Source: Galaxea fascicularis
Taxonomy: Eukaryota; Cnidaria; Anthozoa; Scleractinia; Euphylliidae
Length of the DNA: 64,000 nt
Reading direction: 5' to 3'
Assembly: GCA_948470475.1 (NCBI GenBank)
Contig: OX419341.1
Span: 6,154,353 to 6,218,352 of the forward strand
The notes beneath the pieces are model-generated. The model saw only the letters and a list, made by a program, of their open reading frames with translations. It had not been told where the DNA came from and ran no database searches. Numbering within the stretch: the stretch's first letter is position 1; every line of letters begins with the position of its first letter. The translations under genes were made by a program, and so were the position numbers. This document shows positions 7,297 through 14,296 of this stretch, piece after piece.

Positions 7297-7671
7297 TTAC
7301 AATTTCAAGCATAACTTGGCTGTCATAATGTGTCTTACAATACATTCCGTCCACGTCTTGTCCCCCGGTAGGGCATCGATGGCGCGTATCATTTTTTTGT
7401 CCGCTTTCCATTTGTCCCTCAAACACTTGGCGATGGCATAGTCTTGATCGTGCGTTTTGGCGAGGGCGTCCAACCGGTTGACGGGCGCGTCCTTGCGCGC
7501 TAAGCGTTGGCGCAAATGCGTCCCCGGTCCCAAGTAATGATAGCCCGGCCAATGAAATTCAAACCCGATCCTCGCCAGCCATTTTTGTAGATCCAAGCGC
7601 CCTCTTTTCCTGCGTCGTCGATGCAACCGCAGACTGCGGCGACTTGCCCCTTCAAGTGTAATCCCTCTCAT
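7297..7671 (-). CDS. Phospholipase A2-like protein
   Basis: A 124-residue basic protein with a parvovirus-VP1-type phospholipase A2 signature: a calcium-loop-like YLGPGTHL near residues 49-56, then PVNRLDALAKTHDQDYA, where His-Asp form the expected catalytic pair. In small DNA viruses this domain helps virions cross endosomal membranes; Polinton/adintovirus relatives carry similar domains. An arginine-rich N-terminus (LHRRRRKRGR) could bind DNA or direct nuclear import. The start ATG at 7671 overlaps the end of the upstream gene by 20 bases. It is the last gene of the minus-strand cluster. Family and role are inferred from the motif; no enzyme activity is shown. Confidence 0.7.
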   Translation of the reverse strand: MRGITLEGASRRSLRLHRRRRKRGRLDLQKWLARIGFEFHWPGYHYLGPGTHLRQRLARKDAPVNRLDALAKTHDQDYAIAKCLRDKWKADKKMIRAIDALPGDKTWTECIVRHIMTAKLCLKL

Positions 7672-8290
7672 GCAGAGCGCGTCTCAGTTTGCGTCCCGCG
7701 TCGAAATCTTCCCAACCGGGTAAGGGTTTCAAACGAGACGCTTCGGATTGTCTGGCCTGTCGCTTGGCTTGGATTTGACGCGTGCGTCGTCGGGAAGCCG
7801 CAATGACTTGGTCCGCCCTTTCGAGGGGTGACAACCACGGTGAGCGCCCTTCGGTTTGCGCGAAGGGGAGCTGTGATCTCCCAGGGCGTGGTGGAAGGGG
7901 TGGTTTGACAGTGCTCGTTCCCGCAGACTTGACGGTGGGAGTGCGTCGCGAGGTCTTGGGTGTCTGCTTTAGTAAGGACTTGAGCATGGTATCCAAAGGT
8001 CCCGTCACCAGATCCGCCTCGTCCTCGTCACCCCCTGCTGCCGCTCGGGCGGGTGCCCCCGCCAAACGGACGCGTTTGGTGGTCTGGCTCAATTCCCGAC
8101 CGATGGGTTTGAGTCGCGCCGTTTTCAATGAATCGGGCATGTTCGATTTGAGGAGAATCTCTTCTTCGGCCGCCAGACGCGCCGCTCGATTCAGTTGAGC
8201 ATTTTCCGTCAACGTTCCTTTGTGCGCATCCATCAATCGCCGCATTTGCGCGGGATCCACCAGGTACCGCGTGTCGAAGGAGGACGACAT
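7652..8290 (-). CDS. Conserved element protein, unknown function
   Basis: A 212-residue charged protein of unknown function. The N-terminal 75 residues look helical and polar (DPAQMRRLMDAHKG, AEEEILLKSNMPDSLKTARL). The centre is low complexity with proline and threonine (KPPLPPRPGRS), and the C-terminus is Arg/Lys-rich (RRRTRQIQAKRQARQ). No signal peptide or membrane segment is present. Proteins of this layout (a helical region with a DxxK-type turn and then a basic tail) sit beside capsid genes in related elements, so a virion or packaging role is possible but unproven. It overlaps the PLA2-like start at its 3' end. A TATAAAG near 8404-8397 is the nearest promoter-like site. Confidence 0.6.
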   Translation of the reverse strand: MSSSFDTRYLVDPAQMRRLMDAHKGTLTENAQLNRAARLAAEEEILLKSNMPDSLKTARLKPIGRELSQTTKRVRLAGAPARAAAGGDEDEADLVTGPLDTMLKSLLKQTPKTSRRTPTVKSAGTSTVKPPLPPRPGRSQLPFAQTEGRSPWLSPLERADQVIAASRRRTRQIQAKRQARQSEASRLKPLPGWEDFDAGRKLRRALHERDYT

Positions 8291-8300
8291 GATTTTTTTT

Positions 8301-8549
8301 TCACGGAAAAGGAAAACAACAAAGTTTGATGGGGCACTCGGCGTCGTTTCTGTTCAGGAGCCGCTGGATGTGTTCCGCGCATTTGGTACAAGCCGCTTTA
8401 TAGTTTAAGCAGTCCTGCAGGGTCTTGCACTGATCCTCCAGAGCTTGACAACGGGCTTCCAATTCTTCGATTTTCCGTACCAGGTACGCGGTGCTGTGCT
8501 TGAAGAAGGGTGCGTCCGTTGCATCGTCCTCTTCCTGCTCGTTCATCAT
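8301..8549 (-). CDS. Small coiled-coil protein with CxxC
   Basis: An 82-residue protein. Acidic N-terminus (NEQEEDDATD), then a coiled coil (KIEELEARCQALEDQCKTLQ), then CTKC and a second Cys pair at the C-terminus, suggesting a small metal-binding hook. Its ATG overlaps the stop of the preceding gene as ATGA (8549-8546), so it is probably expressed from the same transcript or by reinitiation; MM gives two adjacent possible starts. Its plan (coiled coil then CxxC) resembles the gene at 19146-19616 and may reflect an old duplication. Function unknown. Confidence 0.6.
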   Translation of the reverse strand: MMNEQEEDDATDAPFFKHSTAYLVRKIEELEARCQALEDQCKTLQDCLNYKAACTKCAEHIQRLLNRNDAECPIKLCCFPFP

Positions 8550-8881
8550 GCCCTGACGCGACAACAACACGATTCGAGTACGCCGTTCAATCCTTGCCAG
8601 ACCCCTCGACCCTTCTGACGCAACATGGCTTCGCGTCTCTTTTTTAAGGAATGACGTCGATTACCCATCGTCCGGAGCGAGCGTTGATGCGGACGCAGTC
8701 GTTCCACCAACGGCGGTGCGATGGGGGCGTTGCCCCTTAGAGTATTGAGAACGATTTCACTGATGGCATTGATCTGATCGGCATTGGCGTGCTGCAGTTG
8801 TTCTCTCCGTTTGTGACTGTCGGCTTCTCTCAACACGTTTCGCAGAAACGGCAATTGACGCTTGATCCGCGGAGGTGCCAT
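8546..8881 (-). CDS. Conserved Polinton-family small basic protein
   Basis: A 111-residue protein whose first 60 residues (KRQLPFLRNVLREAD, then QINAISEIVLNTLRGN) match a family I know only as hypothetical proteins of animal Polintons. A basic stretch (RRHSLKKRREAML) follows, with a glycine-containing, cysteine-rich end. A TATAAAG at 8935-8928 lies about 47 bases before the ATG. The start overlaps the upstream stop as TAATG and its own stop overlaps the next start as ATGA, a typical tight viral arrangement. Its presence strengthens the element's assignment. Function unknown. Confidence 0.7.
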   Translation of the reverse strand: MAPPRIKRQLPFLRNVLREADSHKRREQLQHANADQINAISEIVLNTLRGNAPIAPPLVERLRPHQRSLRTMGNRRHSLKKRREAMLRQKGRGVWQGLNGVLESCCCRVRA

Positions 8882-9774
8882 TACGATTGAAAGGTGGAGT
8901 TACGAGTGACGGTGGGGGGTCGTCCGTCTTTATAGACGGTGGTGATGGTGTTGGTGTGCGTGACGCCGGAAATTTGACGCCCGGCAGTGCGTTGTCTATT
9001 TTCCTCTTGCAACATTTCCAAGCGACGCCGCAATTCGGCTTGACCTTCGGGCGTTCCCCGGTTGCGCGGTCGCCCTCTTCGACCGCCTCGCCTTCCCCCG
9101 CGACGTCCTCCTCTGCCCCCACCTCTGCCTGGACTGCCGCCGTCTCCGTCACCCCCTCCGGCGCCTCCCGCTGCGGCTGTTGCTCCTGTCGTGGTCGTGG
9201 CCGTGCTCGTGGTGGCCCCTCTCGTGGTGCGTCGCCGGCCCGGACCGGTCTGTCCGGTCCTCGCTTGAATGGGTCTTCGTCGGGGTTGTTTCTGCGCCAC
9301 GGTGGGACGCGTCACTTGACGCGGCGGCGAATCGCCGATGGCCGGTCGGGGACTCGTCACGGGGACGGGACCCACGGTGCTTCGAGCCGATGAGGCGCCA
9401 CCGAGGCCGGGGAACATTTCTTCCAACATGGCACTTGGACTGTACTCATCCAATCCCAGATCGAATTCCGTTTGCACGTCGAACGGAGAGGTGGGTGTGG
9501 ACAGGGCGGAGTTACTGCCCACGCCTGCGGCCGAGACGGTCGCAGGGCGACTGGGGGACGCGTACCGTCCCACGCCGGGCGACGGTGATTGAAGAAAGGC
9601 ATCTCCCATGGGTGTGGTCTGTCGTTCACTGAGTTGTCGAGCCAATCCTCCCGAGGCGCGACGTTCCGATGCCGCGCGTGCTCTTGCCTCCGAGCGTCCG
9701 TCCGCTTGTTGTCGCCCTCTTTCCAGGGCCAACAGCTCGTCGAAACTCGGTAGCGACGCACGGAAGGAACTCAT
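8881..9774 (-). CDS. Arg/Gly-rich low-complexity protein
   Basis: A 297-residue protein. The N-terminal part is Ser/Arg/Pro-rich with an acidic patch (DLGLDEYSPSAMLEEMFPGL); the middle is a Thr/Ala tract followed by Gly-Arg repeats (RGGRRGGRRGGRRGR), and the end has a helical, charged segment (ELRRRLEMLQEENRQRT). RGG-type tracts commonly bind nucleic acid, so a core or scaffold role is plausible. A TATAAA lies only three bases before this ATG (9784-9777), so the transcript may begin inside the frame and an internal Met (for example at 9609) may be used; the start is uncertain. The composition gives many spurious ORFs on the other strand. Confidence 0.6.
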   Translation of the reverse strand: MSSFRASLPSFDELLALERGRQQADGRSEARARAASERRASGGLARQLSERQTTPMGDAFLQSPSPGVGRYASPSRPATVSAAGVGSNSALSTPTSPFDVQTEFDLGLDEYSPSAMLEEMFPGLGGASSARSTVGPVPVTSPRPAIGDSPPRQVTRPTVAQKQPRRRPIQARTGQTGPGRRRTTRGATTSTATTTTGATAAAGGAGGGDGDGGSPGRGGGRGGRRGGRRGGRRGRPRNRGTPEGQAELRRRLEMLQEENRQRTAGRQISGVTHTNTITTVYKDGRPPTVTRNSTFQS

Positions 9775-9777
9775 CGT

Positions 9778-10410
9778 TTATAAACCTTTCTTGGGGACGA
9801 AGACTCGCGGAGGTCCTTCGTCCGGTAAGATGTCCGTCCACAAACGCAACTGATCGTCTGAGGCGGGGTGAAAGTCGAACATTAAATAGCCATAGGGTCG
9901 ACTCGTCACCTCCTTGAACAAGTCCATCACCTCTCGGAACTTTCTGCCGTAGGCTTGCAGCAACAACGCTTGGATCGCCGAGGAATCACGCGGGTTCTTG
10001 AAAATGACGAAATAATGGGCGTTGCGAGAAATGGTTTTGGAATGAGGTCCACCGGGAAACAGATCCTGTAAGAGACTGACGACGCTGATGCCCTTGTGAT
10101 GCGAATACTTGGTAAACAGGTCCAACACGTTTTTGTCCCGACCGGCTTCGTCCATCAGATCGTCCAGGACCAAGAGACCCCGTTGCCCCTTGAACCAATC
10201 GTCCAGATCGTCCCTTGTCGGCAGACCCTCGTGAAAATGCACGTGTTTCATCTTCCCGAACGCCGGTTGCCACGCACCGTAACAGTAATGCACCGTCTTG
10301 GGGGGTGGTTCGAACAGGTCATTCCGGTTCGCGATGAGCCGACGGGTGAACACCGTCTTGCCACTGCTCGTGGGTCCTACCACTAACATGTTACACGGCG
10401 TCTTGAACAT
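9778..10410 (-). CDS. FtsK/A32-type genome packaging ATPase
   Basis: A 210-residue P-loop ATPase that would pump the genome into the capsid. Walker A is GPTSSGKT (about residues 12-19); Walker B is LLVLDDL (about 79-85). A downstream conserved segment (SVVSLLQDLFPGG then SRNAHYFVIFKNPRD) fits the arginine-finger/sensor part of the A32-like family of Polintons, adintoviruses and virophages. The length is normal for the family and both motifs are intact. A TTAAAAAG lies about 31 bases upstream of the start. Neighbours are basic core-type proteins upstream and the RGG protein downstream. Confidence 0.92.
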   Translation of the reverse strand: MFKTPCNMLVVGPTSSGKTVFTRRLIANRNDLFEPPPKTVHYCYGAWQPAFGKMKHVHFHEGLPTRDDLDDWFKGQRGLLVLDDLMDEAGRDKNVLDLFTKYSHHKGISVVSLLQDLFPGGPHSKTISRNAHYFVIFKNPRDSSAIQALLLQAYGRKFREVMDLFKEVTSRPYGYLMFDFHPASDDQLRLWTDILPDEGPPRVFVPKKGL

Positions 10411-10444
10411 GATGTGCCGATACCGTCGTGGTCTCCACCCCTTT

Positions 10445-10627
10445 TTAACGACGACGCTTCCTCTTCTTGAACTTGCGACGCAGCATGTAACTGCCCAGTG
10501 CCATGGCCGCAGGGACCATGATGGCGCCTCCCCGCGTCACGCGCGCTTTGCGTCGGGGCGCTCGCCTGCGACGTATGATCAAACCGCCCGTTTGGGGCGT
10601 TCGCGAGCGACGGTAATAATCCGACAT
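10445..10627 (-). CDS. Small basic membrane-active/core-like protein
   Basis: About 60 residues from MSDYYRRS. Arg-rich N-terminal half (RRRRAPRRKARV), a short hydrophobic stretch (GGAIMVPAAMALGSYML), then a basic tail (RRKFKKRKRRR). This resembles adenovirus pX/mu-like core peptides in plan. A TATAAAAAA at about 10696-10687 supports transcription. An upstream in-frame ATG at 10642 would add five residues. Confidence 0.6.
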   Translation of the reverse strand: MSDYYRRSRTPQTGGLIIRRRRAPRRKARVTRGGAIMVPAAMALGSYMLRRKFKKRKRRR

Positions 10628-10690
10628 GTAAAACAACGCCATCACGTCTTTTCGAAAAAAGTAACGGATTTGCCTTGCTGTCGTCTTTTT

Positions 10691-10840
10691 TTATACTCTT
10701 CTCACACGCCGTCGACGTCGTCGTTGACGCGGTGCTCTGATCGCCGTCAACCCCTGCATGGGCATCATCAATCCACCCCATTGTCCCCAAACCGGTGGTG
10801 ATCGGGGCAACGCTCTTGGCCGTCTCCGTCGATAAGCCAT
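10691..10840 (-). CDS. Very small Arg-rich protein
   Basis: A 49-residue protein from MAYRRRRP. A basic N-terminus, a Gly/Trp/Met middle (VWGQWGGLMMPM), and a polyarginine end (RQRRRRRRVRRV). Likely DNA-condensing core peptide by composition. CTATAAAAAAAAAG lies about 35-40 bases upstream of this ATG, favouring it over the longer frame. Confidence 0.6.
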   Translation of the reverse strand: MAYRRRRPRALPRSPPVWGQWGGLMMPMQGLTAIRAPRQRRRRRRVRRV

Positions 10841-10884
10841 GATGTGTGAGGAACAAAGGGAACGATGCTTTTTTTTTATAGCGT

Positions 10885-11100
10885 TCATCGGTACAACCAA
10901 GGGGTGGGATTGCGCTCGTAATGCCCCGTGGCGCCCTTGGCACCCATGCGACGATACTGTTTGCTTTTCCCCAATTCGTACCCCACCGCGGCGGCTTTGC
11001 CCAGGACACCCGAGAGCCCCATACCGTACACGCGTCGCCGCCTTCTCCTTCGACGGACGGGTCGTCGCCTGTGAACGGTGCGTCGTCTCCCTCTTGCCAT
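10885..11100 (-). CDS. Small Arg-rich core-type protein
   Basis: A 71-residue protein starting MARGRRRTVHRRRP, with a Gly/Ala-rich middle (GMGLSGVLGKAAAVGY) and a C-terminal polar segment ending in TPWLYR. An ATG at 11124 is also in frame, but TATAAAAAGG at 11140-11131 lies only about seven bases before it, so 11100 fits better. Composition suggests a virion DNA-binding protein. Confidence 0.55.
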   Translation of the reverse strand: MARGRRRTVHRRRPVRRRRRRRRVYGMGLSGVLGKAAAVGYELGKSKQYRRMGAKGATGHYERNPTPWLYR

Positions 11101-11153
11101 GCCGATACGAGTGACCTTCCTCATACAGTGACCTTTTTATAGTGGTGGGTTGG

Positions 11154-11161
11154 GAAAAAAA
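11154..11161 (-). terminator. RNA polymerase III terminator after tRNA-Ala
   Basis: A run of seven T on the minus strand follows the tRNA discriminator base almost directly. Confidence 0.7.
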
Positions 11162-11308
11162 TGGAGCCTGTCGGATTCGAACCGACGACCTGGGACTGAC
11201 TGCACTCCGAACTCAGCGATGGCGAAAGCCCCTTAATGCGGCGATGCCGAAAGCCAATGAGTCCGGACTGCCTGCAAGGTCCCCGCTCTCCCCCTGAGCT
11301 AAGACCCC
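11162..11308 (-). tRNA. tRNA-Ala(UGC) with 75-base intron
   Basis: The cloverleaf folds fully. The acceptor strand GGGGTCT pairs with AGGCTCC including a G3-U70 wobble, the identity mark of alanine tRNA. The D arm is GCTC/GAGC, the anticodon stem GGGAC/GTCCC with anticodon TGC after CT, and the T arm GTCGG-TTCGAAT-CCGAC. The mature form is 72 bases. An intron of about 75 bases sits just 3' of the anticodon, the usual site for nuclear tRNA introns. A box (TAGCTCAGGGGGAGAG) and B box (GGTTCGAATCC) are present and a T7 terminator follows. A TATATAAGG lies 75-85 bases upstream. It lies inside the viral gene cluster, so it belongs to the element. Confidence 0.85.
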
Positions 11309-11426
11309 TTGGGCCAGGGGTCCGCGACTCAAAGAACACTCTGAATCGGGTCCCCCGGTAACCTTGCCATGGCATGTCCATCCCTTATATATGGTATGGG
11401 ACGAGAGGTCTCGTCCTTGTGGGAGG

Positions 11427-12038
11427 TCAAACAAAACACACACACATTGAGTAGTTTTTGACATCACTTTTTATTAACTCCAACACGCGCTTGCGCGTTT
11501 TACAATGTTGAGAGCAACAACCCTTCACATAATCGTTTTCTACGGGTGGGCCTTGTGCTTTGATCAATTCTCTTATCAGCGCACCGGCAACGTGATCGTT
11601 CAAGACGAAATCGGTCGCCGAAAACTCGTCGAGGAACGTTTCCAAGGATTTCCCTTGCACTTTGGCTTTAAGATACAAAATGGCATAATGCCCACAGGCG
11701 CGACTGTTCATGGCTTGCAAAGTTTTGTTCGACCTCACCGCGTCGGGGCAATGGTCGTTCAACCACTCTAGGATGTCGTCCACGCCATAGACTTCCAGAG
11801 GCAACCCGTAACTGTCAAACACTTCGCACGTACCCCCTTCCGTCCATATGGCCAACCAATGCGTGCCCGGTTCTCCTTCGGGGTCGGTATTGACGATGTA
11901 CGCCGCGCGAGCTCGGGTCTTGGTCGGTTTGTCCGGAAGGCGATTTTCGGGAAACACCCCCACAAACACCCGCTTCAAGGTGGGATCCGTCCTTGCCAAT
12001 TGCCGGAGATCCGAGTCTGTCAACGCCACCCATTCCAT
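11427..12038 (-). CDS. Adenain/Ulp1-type cysteine protease
   Basis: A 203-residue maturation protease of the adenovirus/Polinton type. The catalytic triad is visible: His in GTHWLAIW, Asp in VFDSYG, and Cys in NSRACGHYAI with the oxyanion Gln seven residues earlier. It would process capsid and core precursors. The start MEWVALTDSDLRQL fits the family; an upstream frame extension would use a non-ATG codon. A TATA-like AATATAAC lies near 12085, inside the capsid gene end. The poly(A) signal AATAAA at 11475-11470 is embedded in its last codons, with a GT-rich stretch after it. Confidence 0.92.
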   Translation of the reverse strand: MEWVALTDSDLRQLARTDPTLKRVFVGVFPENRLPDKPTKTRARAAYIVNTDPEGEPGTHWLAIWTEGGTCEVFDSYGLPLEVYGVDDILEWLNDHCPDAVRSNKTLQAMNSRACGHYAILYLKAKVQGKSLETFLDEFSATDFVLNDHVAGALIRELIKAQGPPVENDYVKGCCSQHCKTRKRVLELIKSDVKNYSMCVCFV

Positions 12039-12064
12039 GCTCACTCGATGACTGAGGTGGTCCT

Positions 12065-13483
12065 TCAAATGTCGTGGATGTTATATTGTACGGCTCCGTT
12101 CCCGTCGATCGTCAGGATATTTTCGTACTCGGCCCAGACCAACACGGTGATGTGCTGCCCGGGGTTGGCGCCGAAGGTGATCTCGAGTCTCACGTCTCCA
12201 GCCTGTTTGGGGTTCATCGTTTTCGAATCCGCATTGCCGCTGGGGACGTTGTTCCACGCGAACAGGGTGCAGTTGGCGTCGTGGCCCCATTCGTCCGGTT
12301 TCACCATGCAATCGTGACTTTTCAACCAAGGGCCGGTGGCTTGCAAGAAGCGAAAGTACCCGTGGTAATCTTTGAGTTCATCGCCTGTATTCAAATTCAA
12401 CGCTTCGTAGGGGTATTCTTCGGCCCGGACGATCTGCTTGATGTTGGTCACGCCGAACTTTTGAAACGCGAAGGGATAATAATTCACCGTGCCGTTGAAG
12501 GCTCTGGTGTCCAAGAGCCCCACGATGACACGATCGGGCACGCGTCCGAAGAACAAGTTATCTTGAATGAACTTGGTGCTGTTCCCCTCGAAGCCCAACG
12601 AGCGGAGTTCACTCCTCACGGTCGGATAGGCGGCAATCTTCCTGGGACCATTGGACGATCTCATTTGATCCCTCAAACTGTTGTACACGTTGTCGTTCAA
12701 ACCCACGCGACACATGTGAAACCATCCCTTGATGTTCTCGGCCTTCAGGAGAATGTTTTTCTTGGTGGCTATCGTGGTGCCGAACATGAAGAAGTCGGGG
12801 CTGTTGAAGAAGATCTCGAAGACGATTTCCGTGAAGGGCACCAACAGCCGTCCAGTGTGAAACGCTTCCAAATGAGGTCGCATGATGAACGTCGCCGTTT
12901 GATTTTGCTTCAAGAGACCGCCTAGTTGTTTCAAGGGATTGTCCGTAGCAGTCACCCACTTTGTATGCGCCGCAGCGGGTCGATCGTCGTCTGCAGCCGC
13001 TGCAGCCAGCGATGGTTCGACATTCACCATGTTCTTCCAACCTTGAGGGGCCAACAGCGTCTCCCCTTCCGAGCGCGTGTAATTCAGCAAGGTTTCGATG
13101 TACGCTTTGTACGCGTACATGTCCGTCTGAGGGCTGAGCAGGGTCCCATTGAATCTCAAATTCATCTGACGGATGATGGAGTGCGCGAAATTGTTGACGG
13201 GGTAAATGTACTTGGTGTAATCGGCGCCGGATGCTGCGGTACCGGTTCCTGCTGTGGTTTGCCCATCCGGATAGAATCCCTTGTTGGTGGCATTATCGCT
13301 GGTCAAAGAAATCTCGAAGCGAAAATAGCTGCGGGATAGGTCCACAAATTCGCTCACCCCTTTCGCCCTGAACAGCATCGGCACGATCCCCGATCCTTCC
13401 TGACTGACCTCGGACATCCGATAGGATGAGAGGGAGACATCCGTGGTGGGTACGGTGAATAGGTCGAGTGATTCTGCCATCAT
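12065..13483 (-). CDS. Double-jelly-roll major capsid protein
   Basis: A 472-residue hexon-like protein that would build the icosahedral shell. It has the start LDLFTVPTTDVSLSSY, the segment VDLSRSYFRFEISL, YPVNNFAHSIIRQMNLRFNG, and YAYKAYIETLLNYTRS, all characteristic of the animal Polinton major capsid family (relatives of the worm protein F54H12.2). The end GQHITVLVWAEYENILTID matches the usual C-terminal strand. The frame is intact. ATGATGG offers two starts, 13483 and 13480, overlapping the stop of the 58-residue gene. TATAAAAC at 13534-13527 lies within that gene about 45 bases upstream. Confidence 0.93.
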   Translation of the reverse strand: MMAESLDLFTVPTTDVSLSSYRMSEVSQEGSGIVPMLFRAKGVSEFVDLSRSYFRFEISLTSDNATNKGFYPDGQTTAGTGTAASGADYTKYIYPVNNFAHSIIRQMNLRFNGTLLSPQTDMYAYKAYIETLLNYTRSEGETLLAPQGWKNMVNVEPSLAAAAADDDRPAAAHTKWVTATDNPLKQLGGLLKQNQTATFIMRPHLEAFHTGRLLVPFTEIVFEIFFNSPDFFMFGTTIATKKNILLKAENIKGWFHMCRVGLNDNVYNSLRDQMRSSNGPRKIAAYPTVRSELRSLGFEGNSTKFIQDNLFFGRVPDRVIVGLLDTRAFNGTVNYYPFAFQKFGVTNIKQIVRAEEYPYEALNLNTGDELKDYHGYFRFLQATGPWLKSHDCMVKPDEWGHDANCTLFAWNNVPSGNADSKTMNPKQAGDVRLEITFGANPGQHITVLVWAEYENILTIDGNGAVQYNIHDI

Positions 13484-13656
13484 GCGCGTCTACGTCGTCT
13501 GCGTGGTCGCCGGAGTGCACGCCTCTGTTTTATAGTCCTGCCGAAGTAATACCCCAGGGGGTGCGCTATATACGGTCCCAAGTTGCCACCGCGTTGATTT
13601 CCTCCGAATCCTTTCAACGAATGCAAAAAACGCGGCTCTCGTTGCACCAACGTCAT
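13480..13656 (-). CDS. 58-residue basic capsid-associated protein
   Basis: A small gene with its own TATAAAAAGG at 13702-13693, about 37 bases before the ATG. The protein begins MTLVQREPRFLHSLKGFGG, has a Gly/Tyr-rich middle (GNLGPYIAHPLGYYFGR) and ends in an Arg-rich tail (RRPRRRRRRA). Its stop overlaps the capsid gene start, and the capsid TATA box lies within it. Composition and position suggest a virion core or cement peptide. The frame is fully open and well placed; function is unknown. Confidence 0.65.
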   Translation of the reverse strand: MTLVQREPRFLHSLKGFGGNQRGGNLGPYIAHPLGYYFGRTIKQRRALRRPRRRRRRA

Positions 13657-13707
13657 TGTCTCAACTGACCTTTTGTCGACTCTTTCAGGCTCCTTTTTAT
13701 AACCCGT

Positions 13708-14295
13708 TCAAAAGAAAATATCTCGCCTTCGTCGTTTCTTCTTCCTTCTAAGTCCACTACCAGCCATGGATCCCCTCCGACGTTTCACAGGCGCCGGTGC
13801 AGCCATCACAGGCACGGGGGCTGCCATGGGTACAGGGGCTGCCACGGGTGCTGCGGTCACGGGGATGGGTGCTGCCACAGGTGCCACCACAACGGGTGCC
13901 GCTCTGCGCCGTGCAGGGGCTCGGCGTGCAGGTGCTGGCGCCACTACGACAGGCGCTGCCACGGGTACGGGAGCTGCTGCCACAGGCGCTGCCACGGGTA
14001 CGGGAGCCGCTGCCACGGGAGCTGCCGCCACGGGAGCCACCGCTACCGCCGCAGCAGGACGAGCCCTTTTGCGAGGCGCTGGCGCCGCCGCCACGACGGT
14101 TTCCACAGACTCCGGAGCACTGCTGCTACCGCGTTTCCCACGTTCCAAACGCGTCGCCACGCTCCTGAGACCTCCGGCAATAGCGGGTTTCACGAGGCCT
14201 TTCAGCGTGTCCTCGAGCCCCGACCCACCCATGTCGGGTGGGTAATAACGCGTCAAACTTCCTCCCCGCATCGCGTGTGATGGATGGTTTGCCAT
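13708..14295 (-). CDS. Ala/Pro/Val-repeat basic core protein
   Basis: A 195-residue protein. The N-terminal 55 residues (MRGGSLTRYYPPDMGGSGL, then LKGLVKPAIAGGLRSVATRL) look like a pVI/pX-type capsid-lining segment with an amphipathic helix. A long imperfect repeat of Ala-Pro-Val units, broken by Arg clusters (RRAPARRR), follows, ending in RRKKKRRRRD. The repeat part is histone-H1-like and would bind DNA. TATAAAAACGG at 14312-14302 lies about nine bases before the first ATG, so the second ATG at 14271 (MRGGSL) is more likely used. A strand-shadow ORF of the repeat is spurious. Confidence 0.65.
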   Translation of the reverse strand: MANHPSHAMRGGSLTRYYPPDMGGSGLEDTLKGLVKPAIAGGLRSVATRLERGKRGSSSAPESVETVVAAAPAPRKRARPAAAVAVAPVAAAPVAAAPVPVAAPVAAAPVPVAAPVVVAPAPARRAPARRRAAPVVVAPVAAPIPVTAAPVAAPVPMAAPVPVMAAPAPVKRRRGSMAGSGLRRKKKRRRRDIFF

Positions 14296-14296
14296 G

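Noticed and set aside
8875..9632. Several plus-strand ORFs opposite the RGG gene
   Set aside because: GC-rich repetitive coding on the minus strand leaves the opposite strand stop-free.
11121..11381. 86-codon minus-strand ORF
   Set aside because: It overlaps the tRNA-Ala gene and its terminator; the reading frame is incidental.
11383..11392. TATATAAGG as a Pol II promoter for a gene at 11381
   Set aside because: The nearest ATG is too close and its frame overlaps the tRNA; it may instead influence the tRNA transcript.
13766..14245. 159-codon plus-strand Gly/Ala/Thr-rich ORF
   Set aside because: Shadow of the Ala/Pro/Val repeat gene on the other strand.
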